A stretch of DNA of 64,000 bases from Streptosporangium canum (GTDB lineage Bacteria > Actinomycetota > Actinomycetes > Streptosporangiales > Streptosporangiaceae). Location of the stretch: positions 1-64,000 of the forward strand of contig NZ_FOQY01000001.1 in assembly GCF_900113865.1 (NCBI RefSeq). Reading direction: 5' to 3'. The notes below the pieces were generated by a model. It saw only the letters and a program-made list of their open reading frames with translations. It did not search any database and had not been told where the DNA came from. Below are positions 59,807-64,000 of the stretch, piece by piece. Position 1 is the first letter of the stretch, and each line of letters begins with the position of its first letter. The translations under genes were made by a program, and so were the position numbers.

Positions 59807-61234
59807 ATGAGTGATCCTTTGAACGAACGCGACCAGGCCGCGGCCGCGCTGGAGATGGTGGCCAGAGCCGCCGGCCCCTACCTCGAATCGCTCGGCGAGC
59901 GCCCCGTGCACGACCACGGGGCCGACGGCCTGCTCGACCTGCTCAACGGCCCGCTCCCCGAACGCGGCGAAGGCACGCTGGACAGCGTCGAACGCCTGCT
60001 GCACGTCGGCACCGAGGCGGCGACGCACTCCTCGGGACCGCGTTTCTTCCACTTCGTCGTCGGCGGCTCCACCCCGGCGGCCCAGGCGGGCGACTGGGTG
60101 ACCTCCCTGCTGGACCAGGCCGGCGGGCTCTGGCTGACCTCGCCGTTCGCCACCCGGGCGGAGACCGTCGTGCTGCGGTGGCTGAAGGACCTGTTCGGGC
60201 TGCCGCGATCCTACGGCGGCGTGCTGACCCCGAGCGCGACCTTCGCCAACCTCACCGGGCTGGCGTGCGCCCGGCAGTGGTGGGGCGAGCGCCACGGCGC
60301 CGACGTGACGGCCGACGGGCTCGCCGGACTGCCGCGGATGCCCGTGCTGGCCGGGGGGTACATCCACCCCAGCAGCCGCAAGGCGCTGCTGACGCTCGGC
60401 TGCGGCCGGGACGGCGCCCGCGTCTTCGCCCGGGACGAGGCGGGGCGGGTCGATCTGGAGGCCATGGACCGGGAACTCGGACGGATCGACGGCCCGGCGG
60501 TGATCGTCGGGAACGCGGGCGAGGTGAACGCCGGCGACTTCGACCCCATCGACGACCTCGCGGACCTGGCCGAGCGGCACGGCGCCTGGCTGCACGTGGA
60601 CGGGGCCTTCGGCCTGTTCGCGGCTGCCTCGCCCCGCCTGTCGCACCTGGTCAAGGGGGTGGAGCGGGCGCACTCGGTGACCTCCGACGGGCACAAGTGG
60701 CTCAACGTCCCCTACGAGAGCGGGTTCGCGTTCGTCCGCGATCCGGAGCTCATGGGCCGGACCTTCGGCCCGTGGGGCGCGGCGTACCTCCCGGCCGAGG
60801 ACGACCCGCACGTCAACTACAACTGCCTGGGCCCGGAGTCCTCCCGCCGCGCGCGTGCGCTGCCCATCTGGGCGACCCTGCGGGCCTACGGCAGGCAGGG
60901 CCACCGGGAGATGGTCGAGCGCCACCACGATCTGGCCCTGCGGCTGGGCGCGATCGTCGAGGAAGCCCCCGACCTGGAGCTGCTCGCCCCGGTACGGCTG
61001 TGCGTGGTCTGCTTCCGCTACCGCCCGCCCGGCGTCCCCGAGGAGGAGCTGAACGCGCTGAACGCGTGGATCGGCCAGGAGCTGCTCGCCGACGGCCGGG
61101 TCTACGCCGGGACCACCACCTACCGGGGCATGACCGCCCTGCGACCGGCCATCCTCAACTGGCGCACCACCGAGGCCGACATCGACCTGCTGGCCTCGGT
61201 CGTCCGCGAGATCGCCGCCCGCCGTCCGGGATGA
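59807..61234 (+). CDS. PLP-dependent group II amino-acid decarboxylase-like enzyme
   Basis: A 475-residue fold-type I PLP enzyme of the aromatic/glutamate decarboxylase group. SDGHKWLNVPY holds the PLP Lys (297); WLHVDGAFG (261-269) holds the Asp that contacts the pyridine N, and IHPSSRKAL the stacking His. The usual TSGGxxANL phosphate loop is here TPSATFANL. Such enzymes decarboxylate Trp, Tyr, Glu or Dopa; the altered loop leaves the substrate open. It begins 57 bases after the PBP gene. A functional link between the two is not evident. Confidence 0.85.
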   Translation: MSDPLNERDQAAAALEMVARAAGPYLESLGERPVHDHGADGLLDLLNGPLPERGEGTLDSVERLLHVGTEAATHSSGPRFFHFVVGGSTPAAQAGDWVTSLLDQAGGLWLTSPFATRAETVVLRWLKDLFGLPRSYGGVLTPSATFANLTGLACARQWWGERHGADVTADGLAGLPRMPVLAGGYIHPSSRKALLTLGCGRDGARVFARDEAGRVDLEAMDRELGRIDGPAVIVGNAGEVNAGDFDPIDDLADLAERHGAWLHVDGAFGLFAAASPRLSHLVKGVERAHSVTSDGHKWLNVPYESGFAFVRDPELMGRTFGPWGAAYLPAEDDPHVNYNCLGPESSRRARALPIWATLRAYGRQGHREMVERHHDLALRLGAIVEEAPDLELLAPVRLCVVCFRYRPPGVPEEELNALNAWIGQELLADGRVYAGTTTYRGMTALRPAILNWRTTEADIDLLASVVREIAARRPG

Positions 61235-61347
61235 CCACGCGCCGCACGGGATGGCCCGTGCGGCGGGCGGGGGCGGCTCGGGCGGCGGGCGGCTCGGGCG
61301 GCGGGCCGTGGAGCGAGGGTCCGGCCGGCGCCTTGCGGGCCGAGGGT

Positions 61348-62064
61348 CTAGCCGGCTTTGCGGGCCGGTGAGGTGAGCCCGGCCACGGCCGCGACGACCT
61401 CCGACGGGTTGGACAGGTCGGACAGCACCACGTCGGCCCCCGCCTCGTGGAGCTCGGCCGGGAGGGATCGGCCGGTGGCGACCGCGATCATCGACGCCCC
61501 GGCGATCCTGGCGGCCTGGACGTCCCTGGCCGAGTCGCCGATCATCACGGTGTTGCCGCCGTCGAAGGTGCCGCCGTACTTCTGCCTGGCCCGGCCCTGC
61601 GCGACCTGGAGCAGCGTGGCCTTGGGGTAGACCTCCTCGCCGTAGCCGCCGACCTCGAAGTCCACGTGCCTGTCCAGGCCGAAGGCGGTCAGCTTGTGCA
61701 CGGCGTTGCTCTTTATCGTGCCGGTGAGCACCGACTGGACCGTGCCGTCGAGCCTGGCCACGGCCTTCAGCGCGTCCGCCGCCCCGGCCATCGTCCGGCC
61801 GTCCTTGGTCAGGCGCTTGCGCCGCGCCCCGAATGCCTCGCCCAGCGCGTCCAGGAACTTGGGGAGGTGGTCGTCCTCGGCGAGGATCCCGTTGATGGCC
61901 AGCGTCTCGAAGACGATCTCCGAGTCCGGGCGGCCGTTGTGCTGGGTCAGCTTGACCAGAGGCCGCCCGGTGACCTTCCGGAAGGCGTCCGCGTACGCCT
62001 CGCGGGTGACGATGGACACATCGACCAGCGTGAGATCGACGTTCCAGAGAACGAGCCGGCTAAT
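61348..62064 (-). CDS. HAD-family hydrolase with putative ATT start and Asn at nucleophile position
   Basis: A 238-residue HAD protein. Motif II is LTGTI, motif III the KLTAF/KATLLQV Lys region, motif IV MIGDSARDV. The best start is ATT 62064: GGGAGG (62070-62075) sits exactly five bases upstream, the frame has a TAG further upstream, and no ATG/GTG/TTG lies between. Only this start includes motif I, LVLWNVDLTLVD, where the usual D-x-D is N8-V-D10: the nucleophile Asp is Asn. The first conventional start (GTG 62019) would omit the motif and lacks a ribosome binding site. A normal fold with a disabled phosphatase, or a non-phosphatase function, is possible. Confidence 0.75.
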   Translation of the reverse strand: MSRLVLWNVDLTLVDVSIVTREAYADAFRKVTGRPLVKLTQHNGRPDSEIVFETLAINGILAEDDHLPKFLDALGEAFGARRKRLTKDGRTMAGAADALKAVARLDGTVQSVLTGTIKSNAVHKLTAFGLDRHVDFEVGGYGEEVYPKATLLQVAQGRARQKYGGTFDGGNTVMIGDSARDVQAARIAGASMIAVATGRSLPAELHEAGADVVLSDLSNPSEVVAAVAGLTSPARKAG

Positions 62065-62147
62065 CGGGGCCTCCCGGAATGGTGCGGATGCCCAGGGTAC
62101 GGGCTACGGCCGTACCCCGACCGCCATCAATGCCGAAATCATCCGTT

Positions 62148-62780
62148 TCAGGCGTAGTCGATGGCGTTCGCGAGGGTATCCACGACCGGGACGCCGAACG
62201 CCATCAGGTCGCTCCGGCTGGTCATACCGCCGGTGTAGAGCACGGCCCGCGCCCCGACGTGCTGGGCGGCGTGCGCGTCGTCCACGCTGTCGCCGATCAC
62301 GAGCACGTCGGCGGGGTCCAGGCCGAGGGCCGCGAGATGGGCCACCATCGAATCGGCCTTGTGGCCGCCGGACGCGCTGCGCAGCCCGTCGATCCGGGTG
62401 AAGTGCCGGTCGATGCCGAACTCGGCGACCTTGGGCCCCAGCCGCTCGTGCGCCCACATCGACAGCAGCGACTGCCTGCCGCCCTCCCGCTCCCAGCTCT
62501 CCAGGGTGGAGGCCGCGTCCGCCGCGAGACCGCACTCCAGCATCAGCCGGTGGTAGTTCTCGTGGAAGCCGAGGTCCAGCCTCTCCCACTCGCCGTCGTG
62601 GAGCGTACGGCCGAGCATGCGCTCGTAGGCCGTCCAGATCGGGCGGGTGTACACCGCCCGGAAACCGTCGACATCGTAGGAGCCCAGCCCGTAGGGCGCG
62701 AACACCTCGTTCGTCGCTCCGACGACGGCGTCGATATCGTGGAAGAGCGTGCCGTTCCAGTCCCACACAATGTGTCTCAT
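62148..62780 (-). CDS. HAD-family hydrolase (phosphoglycolate-phosphatase type)
   Basis: A 210-residue HAD phosphatase. Motif I is VWDWNGTL (Asp7 nucleophile, N9 in place of the second Asp, a known variant of this subfamily), motif II LLSMW, the Lys in SGGHKADS, and motif IV VIGDSVDDAHAA. The middle helical cap is of the C1 type. ATG 62780 follows GGAGGGCGAT. It shares orientation with its HAD neighbours at 61348 and 63473 but is not tightly coupled to either. Substrate unknown. Confidence 0.87.
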   Translation of the reverse strand: MRHIVWDWNGTLFHDIDAVVGATNEVFAPYGLGSYDVDGFRAVYTRPIWTAYERMLGRTLHDGEWERLDLGFHENYHRLMLECGLAADAASTLESWEREGGRQSLLSMWAHERLGPKVAEFGIDRHFTRIDGLRSASGGHKADSMVAHLAALGLDPADVLVIGDSVDDAHAAQHVGARAVLYTGGMTSRSDLMAFGVPVVDTLANAIDYA

Positions 62781-62854
62781 ATCGCCCTCCAGGATAGCCA
62801 GACCGCGCCGCCGGAGACATCCCCCGACCATCGCCGCGGGCCCCGGCGGAGCCC

Positions 62855-63361
62855 TCAGCCGATCAGGTCCGGTATCTCCTGGGTGGCGTACCACAGCAGA
62901 TCGTTGGCCTCGGCGCCGTCCAGGGCGAACCGGGCATCGTCATCGCCCCGGTCCGCGGCCGGGAGCGCGACGATCGCGGCCTCGATGTCCTCCACCGCGG
63001 ACAGGTCGTCCACGTGGACCGCGGCGATGTCGGCCATCGGGATCGCCGCGGCGAGCCGTACGCGGGCACGCTCCTCCAGCTCGGCGCCCGCGCTCACGCT
63101 CCCGTCCGGCACCTCGGCGGCGATCACCACCCGGCGCGCGGCCACCCGCACGCCGTCGGCGCGGTCGGCGGCCAGCATCCGCAGCGACGCCCTGGCCGCC
63201 TCGGTCAGGGCGACGTACTCCAGTTCCTCGGTGTCACCCGAGACGTACCACTCGACCAACGCGGGTGTCACCGCGTAGCCGGTCAGCGGGGCCGGGCCGA
63301 GCTCCCCCAGGGTGACCACACGGGCCAGCGCGGGGAGCGTGCACGGCAGGTAGACGCGCAT
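62855..63361 (-). CDS. DUF6912-type hypothetical protein
   Basis: A 168-residue soluble protein beginning MRVYLPCTLPALARV. GAGG four to five bases upstream supports ATG 63361; GTG 63388 is an alternative. GPAPLTGYAVTPALVEWYVS then EELEYVALTEAARASL and the Asp-rich end (DRGDDDARFALDGAEANDLL) match the pattern I remember for DUF6912, a family common in actinobacteria without known function. It lies between two HAD genes and is on the same strand, possibly one operon. Confidence 0.75.
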   Translation of the reverse strand: MRVYLPCTLPALARVVTLGELGPAPLTGYAVTPALVEWYVSGDTEELEYVALTEAARASLRMLAADRADGVRVAARRVVIAAEVPDGSVSAGAELEERARVRLAAAIPMADIAAVHVDDLSAVEDIEAAIVALPAADRGDDDARFALDGAEANDLLWYATQEIPDLIG

Positions 63362-63472
63362 CCATGCCTCGATCTGTTTCTCCGACACCGGCGTCCGGTT
63401 CGACGCCGATCATCCATCGAGTGTGCCAGTCCCGGCGACCCGGTCGCGAGATCCGGCACACCGGACGGGCAG

Positions 63473-64000
63473 TCAGCGCAGCGGCACGCTGAAAAGCCGC
63501 TCCAGCTCGGCGATGGTCTGTTCGGGGTCCCGGTGGTGCACGCCGACGATGCCGAGCGCGCGGGCGGCCGTGATGTTGGCCTCCATGTCGTCCACGAACA
63601 CGCATTCGGGCCCCGCCAGGCCGACCCTGCCGAGCGCGTGCTCGAAGATCCTCGGTTCCGGCTTGCGCATGCCGACCTCCCCCGAGATGACGATCTCGTC
63701 GAAGAAGTCGTCCCAGTCCTCGCGGGGATACTCGTTGGCCCAGGAGTTGGAGACCAGGCAGGTCCGCAGCCCGGCGGCGCGGGCCTGGCGGAGCATGTCG
63801 TACATCGGCTCGACCCGCTGGAACCCGGCGAACATCCTGGCCAGGAGTCCCTCGGCGACCGGCGGCACGCCGTCCGTGGTGACCAGCCTGGCGGCCAGGT
63901 TCCGCTCGAAGTCCAGCCCGGAGATCTCGCCCCGCTCCAGCGCGTGGACCGCGTTCTCGCCGGTCTCGGAGCCCTCGTAGGCGTGCAGCACCAGCCGGCG
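63473..64000 (-). CDS. HAD-family hydrolase, N-terminus beyond the window
   Basis: 175 visible residues of an HAD-IA phosphatase; the N-terminal part with motif I lies beyond base 64000. Visible are the cap region (LERGEISGLDFERNLAARLV), motif II LVSNSW, motif III GMRKPEPRIFEHAL and motif IV FVDDMEANITAA. It is the third HAD gene in 2.7 kb. A GTG at 63991 gives a frame but is internal to the domain. Confidence 0.85.
   Translation of the reverse strand, partial: RRLVLHAYEGSETGENAVHALERGEISGLDFERNLAARLVTTDGVPPVAEGLLARMFAGFQRVEPMYDMLRQARAAGLRTCLVSNSWANEYPREDWDDFFDEIVISGEVGMRKPEPRIFEHALGRVGLAGPECVFVDDMEANITAARALGIVGVHHRDPEQTIAELERLFSVPLR

Overview
The window is 64 kb of very GC-rich DNA with short intergenic gaps, frequent GTG/TTG starts, many 4-bp ATGA/GTGA gene overlaps and several apparently leaderless starts. 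The gene content (ssrA-smpB-ftsX-ftsE-prfB block, SARP regulator, decaprenyl-phosphoryl-arabinose enzymes, DUF3068 proteins, FadE34-like acyl-CoA dehydrogenase, 180-kDa class NAD-glutamate dehydrogenase) is that of a filamentous actinomycete. Streptosporangiales (Streptosporangium/Nonomuraea/Microbispora-like) is my best guess, but it is inferred, not proven. No CRISPR array, no complete insertion sequence and no rRNA or intact tRNA gene was seen; the only certain RNA gene is the tmRNA.

Layout. 1-853: decayed ISAs1-type transposase end fused to a fragment of another gene. 1052-5751: two-gene nuclease/ATPase pair of the SbcD-SbcC (YhaO-YhaN) type. 5752-6304: repeat-rich spacer. 6305-7417: nitronate monooxygenase-like flavoprotein behind a KstR-like palindrome. 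7513-24672: a large cell-envelope locus. Its first operon makes decaprenyl-phosphoryl-arabinose (DUF3068 protein, UbiA-type phosphoribosyltransferase, DprE1, DprE2). It is followed by an acyltransferase, two paralogous membrane proteins flanking a methyltransferase, and a translationally coupled operon of GT4 glycosyltransferase, AftD-type arabinofuranosyltransferase, a second DUF3068 protein and a membrane protein. A small DUF2613-like secreted protein heads it. 24806-31508: a further membrane protein, a fused acyl-CoA dehydrogenase, a secreted or membrane protein and an acyl-CoA synthetase. 31527-33938: envelope proteins (HtrA-type lipoprotein protease, OmpA-like protein, lipoprotein). 34017-38541: AfsK-like Ser/Thr kinase plus SARP/NB-ARC regulator. 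38683-39003: antitoxin without a toxin. 39156-45582: trans-translation and division block (ssrA, a degenerate penicillin-binding protein, smpB, ftsX, ftsE, prfB). 45680-51841: lipoprotein and giant glutamate dehydrogenase. 52599-64000: flavoprotein oxidase, acetoacetyl-CoA synthetase, a beta-lactamase-like/LysR/PBP cassette, a PLP decarboxylase, and three HAD phosphatases with a DUF6912 protein.

How it fits together. UbiA, DprE1 and DprE2 supply the lipid-linked arabinofuranose donor and AftD uses such a donor. The neighbours (GT4, methyltransferase, acyltransferase, DUF3068, DUF2613) resemble, from memory, the M. tuberculosis Rv0224c-Rv0228 and Rv0236c neighbourhood. The window therefore appears to hold a combined donor-synthesis and arabinosylation locus, probably in a bacterium without mycolic acids, and I rate this the most interesting system here. 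Other notable points are a PBP whose three catalytic motifs have all degenerated, a DprE1 with Ala at the position of the benzothiazinone-target Cys, a HAD protein that seems to start at ATT and carries Asn in place of the nucleophile Asp, and a LysR gene between a beta-lactamase-like gene and a divergent PBP gene.
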